Positions 1 through 11,840 are shown, counted from the stretch's first letter. The stretch: DNA of 64,000 nucleotides from Coriaria nepalensis (GCA_027186245.1 CP114489.1:4781501-4845500); one strand, 5' to 3'. Numbers and translations are program-made. The notes: generated by a model from the letters alone, not told the origin.

Positions 1-1308
1 GGTAGCCTTGAAGAAGGGTGGCTTGAAGTAAGAAACAGATGAGGAGGATAATCCCTTCATCAGAGAATTTTGGATTATCTTATGCCTAAGAAGTTTAAAC
101 CTCCTTAGTTCAATTCTTATAGAGGAGATTATGGCCCTAAAGACTGCATTAAATCCTACAAAACTATTGTGAGGTTTAATGCTCTAAGTGACAAATTGAT
201 GTGTCAAGCCTTCCATATTACTATAACCGGCCTGACAATAGATTAGTACTGAGCCTTGGCTCCCGGCTTCAACAATTCTTTCATTGAACTAAAGATTCAG
301 TTTGTGGCCAGCTTCTCAGGGGCCAAGACATTGAAGAAACCAATGGTCAGCCTTTAAATAATTAAATAACAATATGGTGACTCTCTGAGTGATTATACTA
401 ATTAGTTTCAAACAGAAGCTTAGAGTGTGGACCGACCTCTTGATTTAAGGGTATTGCATGCATTCTTGGTAGGTATTACTAATGAAACCTTGTTATCCAA
501 GTCTAGTGAGAGGTGTTTTGAGTCATTTGTTGAGACCTTCAAGGAAGCAAGGAAGATTTCCTACAACTGTAACATTAATGCGGCTTAAGCGAAGAGAAGT
601 GAAAGTCGAACTGAGTATTCTAAGGATGGCTCGGATTTTAATAAGAGGAAAGAGTACTCGAGAGAAGGGTCTGAGTGGAGGGATGATAATAAGATAAAGG
701 AGGGAAAGAGGGTAAGTCCATATAAGAGAAGTTGGTTGCCTCAATTCATGAAACGTTCACTCCATTAATGGAAAGTATTGAAGTGATCTTCACCAGGCTA
801 AAAGGATAAAATTTATTCAGACATCTGACACCCATATAAACTCCACGGGGCCAGCATGATAGAAATGTGTACTACCACTATCATGATGATCATGGACATA
901 AGACTTATGATCACACTCACCTTAAAAGGGAAATTGAAATTGGTGCAAAAATGAGGGATTAATAATTTTCTTCATAGGGGTGGATGAGGATGAGATGAGC
1001 GAGGTGATAGAAGGATTGAGAACCATTAAAAAGGTGGAGGAGAAAGGGCTAAGGTCAATCTGGAACACCAAAGGATCCAAAGAGAAATTCATATTATTGT
1101 TGGAGAGCCAGATGGATGTGATAACGGACATCAAAAGGAGTGGTACCGAGACTTGACTTAGGCTATAGTCTTTTATATCAAAGCTTCATCAAGAATTAAG
1201 GACAATCTAGATAGATGAAGTGACGAAGATGGGATAGTTTATCTACATAATAAAGCTTTGGTTGTCTCAGCAAATATATCCACTATGTTTATCCATTAAG
1301 TTTTAGTT
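1..1308 (+). pseudogene. Tat-type Ty3/gypsy gag and gag-pol junction, degenerate
   Basis: Retrotransposon gag relic; the element starts upstream of the window. Translation of about 120-480 gives gag-like blocks (RFNALSDKLMCQAF, LAPGFNNSFIELK, QFVASFSGAKTL) broken by many stops and shifts. Two TAG codons near 246-258 stand where related gag proteins carry Trp. About 560-1250 is a basic, charged gag C-terminus with no clear zinc knuckle. The last stretch (about 1257-1308) enters the aspartic protease (VLVD), where a solo LTR interrupts it. No functional protein can be made. Confidence 0.75.
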
Positions 1309-1313
1309 GATAT

Positions 1314-3807
1314 TGTAATGACTCGCACTGTTCGGATCCCCACATTGCTATATTTTTTCCTTATTTATTTAAATCGACATAATTTTTTTTTTTTGTACAT
1401 TTTATTTTTTACGAAATGAATTTTAAAAGGTTTTTCTTTTCCTTTTCCTTTTTTTTTTTAACTTGTCATAGTATACAAAAACTAATACTATATTTATACA
1501 TTTTCTAAGGCTTAACCAATTCTTGCCAAAATACCAAACTTTTAGTTATTACTTTTTACAACATCTTATATGGAAGCTACAGTGCTTGCTAAGTCCCGAT
1601 ACCCCTACCACCTCCATCATCACTGCACCCCTCTGGAAGCTTGTTAGCATAAGTCACTCATTTGCTTACCCTTTATGTCTACAACATAAACGTAAGTCGT
1701 GAGCTTTCGCTCAGCAAGCACAATTTATATCTCACAAAATAGTTATGATTACATGCAAGGTACGAACATGTGACATGTCATGACTTTAGACTTATATTCC
1801 TTATCGAGGTTATCGCCTGCTCTATTCTTGAGCTTTCTAATATTTTCTTACTTTTTTCATTTTATTGGGCCCTATGTACGTACTAATTGAGCTCTTGACA
1901 CATGGAGAGTCGGGGGAGCGACCCTACTGAGCTAACCAAGGTCTTTCCATTTCATGCCTCTACGCATGCATTAACATAATCCCCTCGTCGTTGGCCTCTA
2001 GGCCAAATTTTCTCGAGGGTCGATACGCACATCTTATTTTATCTCATATCTTCCTATTTCATACACCTCGTATTCCCTTAATTGAATACAAGAGGTAACT
2101 TAGCATGATGTACATGAGGTAAATTAACATGATGTACAAGAGTGCATTAGTTGTTCAAGAATTTTCACAACAACAACCATAAGAAATCATGGCACTCATC
2201 ATAAATAATCATATCATGATTACCAGTCAATTCATACAAGATCACCCATACCATCATCATTTCACAACGGGTTTTTTTAAAAAAAACAATGCTTATGTCG
2301 TAGGTGAGATTGTACTTACTTGGATTTCAAGCTTTCTTTCTAAAGATGGTTACTTCATGGACGTTGAGTCCATCGTTCGCCTATAAAATCAATAATTTAA
2401 CTTAACTACTTAAAAACTTGACTTTCTATGAGTTTTTCTATTTAAGTTAGCTAACACCTTATTCCTTTATGTTTAGGAATTTAATTCCATTTCTTCACTT
2501 ATGATAGTTGTTTAAATGAGGAATCTTTGTTCCCCTTGTTTCATGCCTCATTTGTGAGGTGTACATCTTTTCTTTAAATCATACTTATATAATTTTTCTC
2601 ATTCTAAACACTCGAAATTTTGAGTATGTTCTTCATGAATTTCTTGTTTAAGTGCCCTAAAAAATTCAGCTTAAGACTCATGCATTTCCCCTTTAAAAGG
2701 GTCCATTTCATTTTTGTTTTATTCTAAAGGTCGTTGGGTCTACGACTCGATGGTTCGAAGGTAGACCCGTAAAGTGCATTTAACCCCTATCTATTTTCTT
2801 TTCTGTTTTTGGCCTTCTGTACTCTACGGCTCAATGGCCCCGTAGAGTACAATTAGCCTTTATTTTCTAAGGGTCTATGACCCCGTGGAGTACAATTAGC
2901 CTTCTTCTTTCTTTTAGGCTGTTACATTTGCTCGAAGGCTTCATTGAAGCTTACTCGAAGGATTGTTGAAAGGTTTACTCGAAGGGTTGTTCGAAGGGTT
3001 GAACCCCCTTCGACCCTTCTTCATACTAAGGGCGTCTGCTCTGTTTTTATGTTATCTTTTTCCTACTCATTTTGTGACTTAATCCTTCATTCTTAGCTTA
3101 TTTTTACTTAACCTATACGTTCTAATTCTCATGTTGTTTTTCTGCAGGTTTCTTACCATTTTTGGGATTTTTAGCAGCTATTTGTATTATTTTTATGCGT
3201 GATGAAGAAGGTTCATGATCAAAATTTGAAAAGGATGGGGATTAGGTACTTACTTAATTCTTATGGTTGGACATGCTTTGATCAAGATCAGCTTCGTGGT
3301 CAATTCTTTCTGCTGGAATGGAGCTTGATCAAGAAGGAGTGTGATCTATTTTTTTTCCTACTTTGTTGCGATTGATGAGTGTTCACGTGAAAACTATCTT
3401 AGCTTTTGTACGAGGCAACTCTATTAGGCTGAATGTTTATCTTAAGCTATAAAATATCTCTTGCTAGCTATAGAAGCAATAAATGCATGTCAAGTCTTGA
3501 TCTTTTCCAACCTGCTGCATCTTCATTTTTTTTTTCTTATTCACTTTTCATTTTTCTTTCTTTACGTATGCATATATCTATTTGCATATTTGCATCTACT
3601 CATATATATATATGTAAGTATATTTGCATAAACACCTATATATATGTATATATATACATATATATGTATATATATACATATATACGTTTATATACATTTT
3701 GTTTCATTTTACATTTGAATTCTTAATTTATGCATTTATTTCATTATTATTGTGTTTAAAACTTATTTTCTTTTCCAACGACATGTCGGAATTTCCCAGG
3801 GCTTACA
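1314..3807. mobile_element. Solo LTR inserted in the gypsy protease, with 5-bp target duplication
   Basis: A 2,494-bp block begins TGTAATG and ends GCTTACA, so it has the TG...CA ends and short TGTAA/TTACA inverted termini of an LTR. It is flanked by a perfect 5-bp direct repeat, GATAT, at 1309-1313 and 3808-3812. The surrounding protease reading frame stops at the left edge and resumes in frame at the right edge. No gag, pol, primer-binding site or polypurine tract is seen inside, so this is a solo LTR left after recombination rather than a full element. The long LTR and the TGTAATGACTCG start resemble chromovirus LTRs, but the lineage is a guess. Confidence 0.85.
3597..3700. repeat. TA/TATG-rich microsatellite inside the solo LTR
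   Basis: Alternating TATATATGTATA and TATATACATA tracts with self-complementary stretches. It lies about 110-210 bp before the 3' end of the solo LTR. It looks like simple-sequence expansion. Confidence 0.7.
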
Positions 3808-4190
3808 GATATAGGAAGTGCAATGGATGTGATATTTTTTTCTACCTTTGAGAAAATACGGATTAACAACGGCAAGCTGGAGCCAGTGAAAACTCCACTC
3901 ACTAGTTTTTCTGAGAAATTGTTAAGGTCAACAAGCATGATCTATTTGCCCATAACCTTAGGGGAAGTAGCATGAAGATTAATGATCATGGTGAAATTTA
4001 TGATTATGAACTTTATATGTACAATGTTATCCTAGGTCAACAGTCCATTAATGTTGTTAGGGCTATGGTATCCACCAAACATTTAACAATGAAATTCTCT
4101 ACCAAGAATGGGGAGAGAGGGGTGAGAGTGGTTCGAGGAGATCAACTAAAATCCAAGGAATGTTATCTAGCCTTAGTCAAGAGTAAATAG
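3808..4190 (+). pseudogene. Tat-type retrotransposon aspartic protease, C-terminal part
   Basis: Immediately after the GATAT duplication the frame reads IGSAMDVIFFSTFEK, the continuation of the protease active-site region whose VLVD part lies at about 1300-1312. Further blocks are KTPLTSFSEK, YNVILGQQS, TMKFSTKNG and VRGDQLKSKECY, which match the protease-linker section of Tat/Ogre-like pol. Frameshifts occur near 3970-4020. The catalytic Asp-Ile-Gly is split by the solo LTR. Confidence 0.75.
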
Positions 4191-4289
4191 GTTGATAGGG
4201 TTGAGGAGGTGAATGTTATAAGGAAGTATATGAAAGAGAATGAAAATGCGTTTGAAAAGAAAATAAAAGGGAGGAAGAAAAGAGGAAAG

Positions 4290-5060
4290 TCAGGTGCACC
4301 TTGGTCGAGCTACTTTGGCCAAGCTCAATTAGGGACAATAAGATTTTGAAAGTCAAAGCCGGTCTGGCCAAGGCCAAACTGAACAATATCAACATGTGCT
4401 TGAAGCAAAACTTAGACCTTTCCACGAGGGACCCACCTGAGTTGACCGATATTTTAGAAGGGGTGATTGTCCACATATTAGGGGTAAAACTAGGGATTAG
4501 ACCTATTCGGCAAAAGACAAGGAAGTTTGTAGAAGAAAGAAATAGAGTCGTTGAATGAGAGGTGAAGAAGTTACTTTTAACTAGAGAAATCAGGGAAGTG
4601 CAATACCCTAAGTGGTTGTTGAATATGGAACTAGTGTCCAAGTCTAGTGGAAAGTAGAGGATATGTGTAGAGTTCATGAATTTGAATGTCTAAAGGATAG
4701 TTTTCCTCTACTAAGTATTGACATGATTGTCAATGTTACAATGGGGCATGAGCTGCTTAGCCTTATGGATGCATATCAGGGTATTATCAAATTAAGTTAT
4801 AGGGGCCAGAACAGGAGAAATCCTCATTTATAACTAGCAAGAGGTTGTACTACTACAATGTAATGACATTCAGATTAAAGAATGGTCAACGGGATGCTTT
4901 AGGAGCAGTTGGGGAAGACTATGAAAGTTTATGTAGATGACATCCTAGTAAAGAGTGTAAGAAAGTAAGATCACCACTCGCACCTTGAGGAAGCTTTCCT
5001 AGTTATGAGGCAGTTTAGGATGATGTTAAATATGAAGAAGTGTTCTTTTGGGGTTGGAAC
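4290..5060 (+). pseudogene. Tat-type reverse transcriptase, degenerate
   Basis: Conserved RT blocks are readable in shifting frames: EEVIVH-like and IRPIRQKTRKFVEERN before 4558, EVKKLLLTREIREVQYPKW, LVSKSSGK, RICVEFMNLN, KDSFPLLSID, GHELLSLMDAYQG, and the catalytic YVDD at about 4929-4940 (KVYVDDILVKS). A TAG stands for the expected Trp after SSGK. About 60 codons appear to be missing between the LKNG block (about 4880) and YVDD. The block signatures are those of plant Tat-lineage Ty3/gypsy elements. Confidence 0.8.
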
Positions 5061-6240
5061 GGGCAATTTCTTGAGCTATATTTTACAATATATAAGTATA
5101 AAAGCCAACCCCAAGAAAGTACATGCCATCTTGAATTTGCGAGCTCCATAGAACAAAAAATAAATTCAAAGACTCACTGGAAGGATCACTGCCCTGAGTA
5201 GATTCATGAGCAGATCTGCTAATAAATGCGGGCATTTCTTTGAGACTCTGAAGGGGACAAGCAAATTGGGCTAGACTGAAGAAAGTGATACGGCTTTCAA
5301 AGAGCTGAGGAAGTACTTAGCCAATATTCCTAAGCTAATCAAGCTAATAGAGGATAAAGTCCTGAAGTTATACATAGCACTCAGTGTGGTAGCAGTGAGC
5401 TCAGTCCTCCTTAGAAAAAAAAAATGTCATCAGGTTCTCATGTATTATACCAACAAGATGTTAAGAAGTCACGAGATAAAATACCTCCAAACGGAATAAG
5501 CCGCATTGGCCTTGGGGGTGGTTGCCTGCAAGCTGAGGTGATCTTCTAGTCCCATTCCATAAAAGTGCTAACCGACCTATCCACGAAGTAAATATTATAG
5601 AATCCAAACAAGTCTAGAAGATTATTCAAATGGTTGGTAGAACTAGGAGAGTCTAACATCACATACACACCTAGGTTGGCCATCAAAGCCCAAGCGTTGG
5701 TAGATTTTATTTCACAGTTTAATATACCTAAGGCTGACAAGAGTCTGGAAGGAGCTTGTCCGACCAGTTCATTTCGGCCACCTCTAGCTGGGCAGGCATA
5801 GTCTTTCCGTTGAACTCTCCAAGTTGATTAGGCTGCAAAAAAAGAAGGATGTGGAGCTAGTTTGATCTTGACTTCTCTAATAGGGAAAAGAATTAAGTAT
5901 GCATTAAGGTTCAAGTTCAAAACTTCAAACAATGAAGTGAAATATAAAGTTGTGAGGCTGAAATTAGCGAGGGAAGTCGATGCAAACAGAATCTTAGTAG
6001 TGAGTGATTAACAAATTATTGTGGGACATACTATATAATAGAGTATATGACCAAGTCTGAGAAAATGACATCTTATCATCAAAAGGTCAGCCTATTTGTA
6101 GCAAAGTTTGAGCAGTTTCAGATAAAACATTTACCAAGGGAGGAAAACTCAGAAGCTAGTGCCTTAGCAAAATTGGAAACTTTGCTACATGGTTCTTTTC
6201 CTAATGAAGTCTTGATTTAGTATTTGGATGAATAAAGCAT
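5061..6240 (+). pseudogene. Tandem RNase H domains of the Tat element, degenerate
   Basis: The first RNase H, joined to RT, spans about 5160-5780: LTGRITALSRF, TAFKELRKYLA, LKLYIALSVVAVSSVLL, EIKYLQTE, ALGVVACKL. A second RNase H-like segment follows at about 5880-6230: KYALRFKFKTSNNE, LKLAREVDANRILVVSD, and a region recalling the terminal Q-x-PREEN motif. Possession of an additional RNase H downstream of the retroviral-type one is an established hallmark of plant Tat elements. Stops and frameshifts are frequent. The second domain is called from short blocks only and is less secure than the first. Confidence 0.6.
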
Positions 6241-6339
6241 TAGTGAAGCAATAATAGTAATAAAGGTAATGAAATTTCTAAGAGATAAAAAAAAGTGGGG
6301 ATGCTTTATTTATCACCAAGTAGAGATGAATACTATATG

Positions 6340-7570
6340 TTAGCAACATGAAATTCTTGAGCACTAAACTAAAAGGATTGATGACCCCTGTCAAGAAGTA
6401 TATCACTATGGGAGAACTCCCTTGTTCGGCTTAAAAAGCCCAGAAGGTTAAGGACCATGCAGCTAGAAGTGTGTTGATGGGAGATGTGTTGTACAAAAGA
6501 GATTATTCTAAGCTTTTGGTCACATGTGTGTCGGTAGAAGCTGTAAGCCAACTCCTTAGAGAGATGCATGAAGCAGTATGTGGAAGTTATTTTTTGGGAA
6601 GAGCTACAGTTAGAAAGCTATTCTTGCATGGATATTTTTGGTTTACTATAAAGAAGATGTGGAGGAGTTCAGTTAGAAATTATGCCCATGCTAAGTTCAT
6701 GTAAACATCCCTAGAAGAACACCAATTTCACTCACTACTATCATGAGTCCTCAACCTTTTACTAAGTGAGGGATTGATTTAATAGAAACACTCACTTAAG
6801 TGGATAAGGAAAAGAAGCATGCAATTGTTGTCATAGATTACTTCACTAAGTGGGTTGAGACTGAGCTACTGACCTAAATATTTGAATCCACAACCACTAA
6901 GTTTATTTGGAAACAACTAATTTGTAGGTTTGGGATTCCCGAAACACTTATCATAGACAATGAGACACAGTTCGCCAATAATGTGCTGAATTAGGAATAA
7001 AGCATTCCACTTCCCCTTTAGTCTATCCTCAGACCAATGGACAGGTGGAATTAGCTAACAAGGTGATCAAAAAGGTTTTCAAGAAGAAGCTGGATGAACA
7101 CAAAGATAAATCGGTGGGAGAGTTACCATATGTTATGTAGGCCATCCAAACCACCACACAATCAGTTACAGGAAAAACTCTTTTCATCTTAACCTATGGA
7201 TCAGAAGTCGTGTTGCCCACTAAAGTAAGCATGCCCACTTGTAAAAGGCTGATGTTCACTAAAGAAGAAAACAACAAAGCCTTAGCTAAGGCATTAGACT
7301 TGCTCTAAGAGAATAAAAAAGAAGCAAGCATTAAAGAGGAGCTCCATGATCATAGCAGTCCCCACTGGAATATAAATCTTTAGTTGGATCGCTACCATGT
7401 GGGGAGGGGGGGGGGTTCGATACAATACAAAACACCTAACTGAGGAGAATGAAAGATTGGTACTATAACAAAGAAGTACATGAGCGTCTGATCAAAGTGA
7501 ATGACTTAATCCTTAGAAAAGTGATGTTCATGCTAACCAAGAGACCTATGAGTAGAAATTGGGAAAGGAT
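6340..7570 (+). pseudogene. Tat-type integrase, degenerate
   Basis: Reads VLMGDVLYKRDYSKLLVTCV, LLREMHEAVCGS, YFWFTIKKM (zinc-binding N-terminal region), then the catalytic core: VIDYFTKWVE (about 6832), CRFGIPETLIIDN (about 6930), VYPQTNGQVE (about 7020), PYVM-TAG-AIQTTTQS (about 7125) and LTYGSEVVLP (about 7190). The TAG at about 7138 sits where relatives have Trp. After a poly-G slip at 7400, the segment HERLIKVNDLILRKV fits the integrase C-terminal GPY region. Confidence 0.8.
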
Positions 7571-7684
7571 TATACAATGTAATTGGGGAAGTCTGACTGG
7601 AAATTTACAAGCTTAAGAATATAATATGAAAGATGTTGAGACATCCATGAAATGTTGAGCACTTGAAGGTGAACCATGAGCCTA

Positions 7685-8240
7685 AAAATTGAAATAAAAT
7701 TTTCAAAGTCCGAGTTAGACTACATGTTCTGCTCGATCGGGGGCTGAATGACCACTAGTCATTCAGCTTGGACCTAAGTGGACCTAAAATTTGAAATGAA
7801 AATTTCAAAGTTAGAGTCAGATTAAATGTTTTGCTTGCCCAAGGGCCGAATGACCCTGAGTCATTCAGCTCAGACGTATGAGGTCCTAAAATTTTAAATG
7901 GAATTTTCAAAATCCAGGTTAGACTAAGTGTTCTACTTAGCTAGGGGCTCAATGATCATGAGTCATTTAGCTCAGACTTAAGGCGTCCAAAAATTTAAAA
8001 TGAAACTTTTAAAGTCAGAGTTATACTAAGTATTCTGCTTGGCCAAGGGCTGAATGACTAAGAGTTATTCAGCTCTGATCTACGTGGTCCTAAAATTTGA
8101 AATGAAAATTTCAAAGTCCACAAGTCATTCAGCTCGACCTACATGGTGGTCAAAGTGTTTACCTCGACAAGGATCTGAATGACTTGTAGTTATTCAGCTC
8201 AAACCAATAAGATCATAAACATCAAAATAGAATCTTAAAA
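7685..8240 (+). repeat. About 5 tandem copies of a 101-bp unit, each with a hairpin
   Basis: The phrase AAAATTTGAAATGAAAATTTC and variants recur at about 7685, 7789, 7888, 7990, 8092 and (weakly) 8219, giving a period near 101 bp. Most units carry an inverted repeat CTGAATGAC...GTCATTCAG with a 4-5 base loop. The array lies just 3' of the integrase. Tandem arrays between pol and the 3' LTR are typical of Tat/Ogre-type elements and a known seed of satellite DNA. Confidence 0.8.
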
Positions 8241-8682
8241 GTGTGAGTACCCCCATTATCCCAGTTCAGTCTATCCCTAGAGGGGGGGGGGGTGAAATTC
8301 AAATAAAAAAAGAGAGTAAAATTTCATGTAAGTATTAAGTTCATATGTGTATAAGTTTAAGGTTTTGGTCAGTAAACTGATAATCCCTCAAAGGGATATA
8401 CTAACAAGAAAGTTGTATAAAGGCTACTTGTTAACAAAAAAAAGAGAGGAAATTACATTAGTTCATTTATAGCCATAGAGGCTTGTCATGATTATAAAGA
8501 GTGAAGGGCAATGTAGTTCGGCCCATAAGAAACAACAACAACAACCACGACAGTTCAATAACAAAAAAAGAGCTTTTTCAAAAAAGAAAAGAGATTATAA
8601 AGTTTCTTGAAAATATTCCAATATCGAAAAAGAAGGGCTAAATCAAGCACAATCCTCGCCATTGGCATGAGATTAGAATAAT
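8241..8682. other. Spacer between tandem array and antisense ORF
   Basis: AT-rich retrotransposon 3' untranslated sequence. A G10 run at 8282-8291 preceded by AGA recalls a polypurine tract, but the LTR-like sequence expected directly after it is not evident. No gene is recognised. Confidence 0.4.
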
Positions 8683-10720
8683 TTAATCGCTTTGAACCCC
8701 CCCCCCCCTAGTAGGGTCAGCAACCAATGAAGCATCATGCTTGGCTTTCGAATCCTCTACTAGATCAATAATGTCATCTTCTTCCTCCTCTTTTTCCTCT
8801 CCAGCATTAGCCATCACAACGTCCAGAGTAGGAGGTTCTAAGGGGAAGTTCAACAACTTAGGATTCAGGTCGGGATAGATCATATTAAGGGTGGATTCGG
8901 AAGAAGCCTTAAAGTCAATCACAACTTTTTGCTCAATCTCCTAAAGGTCAGCCTTTATTTGGCTCAGTTCGGCTTTGACTTGTTTCCTCGACTCCTTCTC
9001 CATTTTGCAGGCTTTAGCCTAAGCTCAAAATTTTCTCTCGAAGGCCCCCTTGGCATTAATTGCCTTTTGCCTCTCCACCTTTTAGCATGCTTGAATAATC
9101 TCACTAGGGTCGGCAGCAAGTGAAGAGGCCCCTAAGGTAGAGGATGCAAGGATGAGCTGTAAGGAAATGGAAACACTACATGAGAAGTTGAACGTCAAAC
9201 AACCAAGCAAACATTAAGTTTAAAGTACACCTTCATTAAACTAGAATTACTCTCCTAAAAAAGATCCAAATTTCTCAAACGTGTGATAAGAGAAATATCA
9301 TGCAAAGAAGCCAGCTCGGGGATCTTCTGGGGTAACTCTTTTAGAGATGACCCAATTATGTCGGGCGTCTAGATTAAACTTAGCACTACTTCCTTGGTTA
9401 GGATGGCCATAATATGGATGGTCCAAAAAGGAGACAGGTTAATCACTTTAGCTGAAAGTTTGGGAATCTCGACCTGAGTTTTTCCCACTGTGGCTGGCAG
9501 ATCAGATGGACGGAGAAGCGTTGGAGGAATTGACTTGGTCTGCTCAACACCTTTGTCTTTGCTTAGTTTTGGTCAGGTTTTAATTTTCTTAGGGGCTGGG
9601 TCTTTTTTTTCGAGGAGTCTCTTGTTTAGATGACTTTCGTGCAACCTTCTCATAAGAATAAGGGAAGGGAGGGGAGGGACAAGTAAGAGGCCGAACAGAG
9701 GGAGTAGCTTACTTTTCTCCTATAGAAAGATGGAAGGTGTTTCACTCTTGGAAATTTGTATGGCAAAGCTTACGAGTGACCGACTATTACCAACTAGTGT
9801 TTTTCCCATTTGATTGGACTACTATCATAGTGGGATATATAAAACCAACCTCGATTGTCATACTTAACAAAAAGGCATTGAAAAAGAACTGGGGTCGGGG
9901 TCTTGAGCAGTCTTCTCCTTCCATAATATGAAAAGTCCAATCAAAGTCTTATAACTAAGTGGAATTTCCCAAATCCTAATGAGATTTTGAAAAAATGATT
10001 GAAAGGGGAATTTAAGTCATATGTCGAAGATTTCCTTAAACACTACCATCTCATATGGGTCATTCTTTCCTATACTAAGCATAGTCTCACTGATCCTAGG
10101 TAACCTAAGAGAAAATTCATCGGGGATATCTTTGAAAGAAAGAATGATATCAAGCTTATCTGAAGTAATAATAGATTTTACGATGGCATCTCATTATGGA
10201 GAAGCGAGGTTTTTCTTAGGGCGAGATTGATTGACCATAGTGGGATATGTAAAACCAACATCGACCGTCATACTTAACAAAAAGGCATTGAAAAAAGAAT
10301 TGGGGGTCGGGGTCTTGACAAGTCTTCTCTCTCCCTAATATGAAAAGTCTGATCGAAGATTTCTAACTAAGTGGAATTTCCCAAATCCCAATGAGATTGT
10401 GAAAAAGTGGATGAAAGGGGAATTTAAGTCATGTGTCGAAGATTTCCATATACACTACTGTCTCATATGGGTCATTCTTGCCTATACTAAGCATAGTCTC
10501 ATTGATCCCAGGTAACCTAAGAGTAAATTAATCAGGGATATCTTTGAAAGAAATAATGATATCAAGCTTATCTTAAGTAAGAATAGATATTACGGTGGCA
10601 TCTCATTCTGGGGAAGCGAGATTTTTCTTAGGACGGGATTGGCTGACCAATTCTTGGTTGGAATTATCGTGTGAAATTTGGATTTTGGGAGAGACTTAAG
10701 TTGACAGGTTGGTCAACACT
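8683..10720 (-). pseudogene. Antisense Transposase_28-like ORF of the Tat element, degenerate
   Basis: The minus strand carries plant gypsy-associated protein blocks. Reading leftwards from about 10,640 these are DKLDIILSFKDIPDEF, GKNDPYEMVVFKEIFDI, LKFPFQSFF, IPLSYKTLIGLFILWKEK (in two diverged copies, see the 410-bp duplication). Then comes an E/K-rich coiled-coil stretch (about 8930-9120) and a C-terminal piece (8683-8922) with KASSES, IYPDLNPKLL and the acidic run GEEKEEEEDD. This order matches the Pfam 'putative gypsy type transposon' proteins (PF04195). Antisense ORFs of this kind downstream of pol are described in Tat elements such as Grande1. Multiple stops make it non-functional. Confidence 0.6.
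9826..10648. repeat. 410-bp tandem duplication inside the antisense ORF
   Basis: Sequence beginning CATAGTGGGATAT at 9826 recurs at 10,236 (CATAGTGGGATAT again) and the two copies align throughout, ending near 10,235 and 10,648. They differ by scattered substitutions and one-base indels, so the duplication is not recent. Confidence 0.9.
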
Positions 10721-11253
10721 ACAAGTTGGAAACTATATGTTCAGAACGCATCGACTAAGTTGGAGAAATAGAGTTCTCAAAGTTTGAGCAGAGGGTGCTT
10801 GGATCAAACAAAGAAGTAAGGCCAAGACATATTCCTAAAAGTGTGCAATGGCTAAATTCACAAATTTAAGTTTTGAGCTATGCTTAAAGTTCTTTAGATG
10901 ATGATTTTGCCTATAGAAATTTCCTAAGTGTCTAGTTCGGAAGCCGAACATAAGCAAATGACAAACACAAAACCTAGAATCAATTACTAGGGTTTTGGAT
11001 CAAAAAGCATAAATTTGAAAGGAAAATGAAAATGCGCAAAAAATGAGAAGTTAGTTGATTACTGGATCATGAGGTTTGCAAGTCGAGAAGGGATGACAAT
11101 AGACATTGATATGCCCAAAAAAAGAGCCTAGGGAGGACGGAGCAGCTATATCCGGTGGTGAAAAGGATAGGAAAGTGATGGAGCAGCTAGATCTGGGGTA
11201 GTTGATATAGCATTAACCCAAACTGCGTCTGGAGAAGATGCTATGGGGCTAAT

Positions 11254-11570
11254 TATTGGGGGAAATCCTCGCCCTTACCCGAATAGAGCTAAAGAAGGTA
11301 CTAGGTGTCGAGCAGACTAGTAGTGATTGGAGAAGGCGAGCCCCACTCATAAAATAAGAGGTTGAGGTATAGGTGGCCGACCAAGTCAGGTTGGCACTAT
11401 GGTGCTGATCCTAGTCGAACATTCTTGCCTCAGAAACTCACTTTAAGTATTTGTAGAAGAGGATAGAGTGACATGTGCGGTCACATGTGCGGTCATATTA
11501 TTGTGTTACACATCAATGTAGTTGAGGTATAACGAATAAGGATCTCCTGATATAGATAATAGGAGCAAAT
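11254..11570 (+). mobile_element. Possible 3' LTR start of the Tat element
   Basis: After a purine-rich stretch (GGAGAAGATGCTATGGGGCT) the sequence TATTGGGGGAAATCCTCG resembles the beginning of Tat-type LTRs (TGTTGGGGGAAAT...), with the second base changed. No second LTR is in the window for comparison, so the right end cannot be fixed. Confidence 0.3.
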
Positions 11571-11840
11571 TTCTAATTAGATCATAATACAATCAGATAA
11601 ATAGTATGATTACTATCAATATGTGCTAGTTAGATAATATCACGTGTAAAGACATAGCTGATATAATATCTGTATCTAATAATTTAAATATCAAAATCTT
11701 AAATAAATTAAAGATGAATTACTGTGTATAATTTAAAAGTTCTTTTTATTTATTTTTAAGAAATTTTTTTTTCAAAAATTACTTAAATATCTATTCAAAT
11801 ATAATAGACACAGCTCCAATCTACCATTTCTTTCTTATGT

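Noticed and set aside
8282..8291. G10 run as the Tat polypurine tract
   Set aside because: The antisense ORF and a better LTR-like start lie further downstream, and no LTR sequence follows the run.
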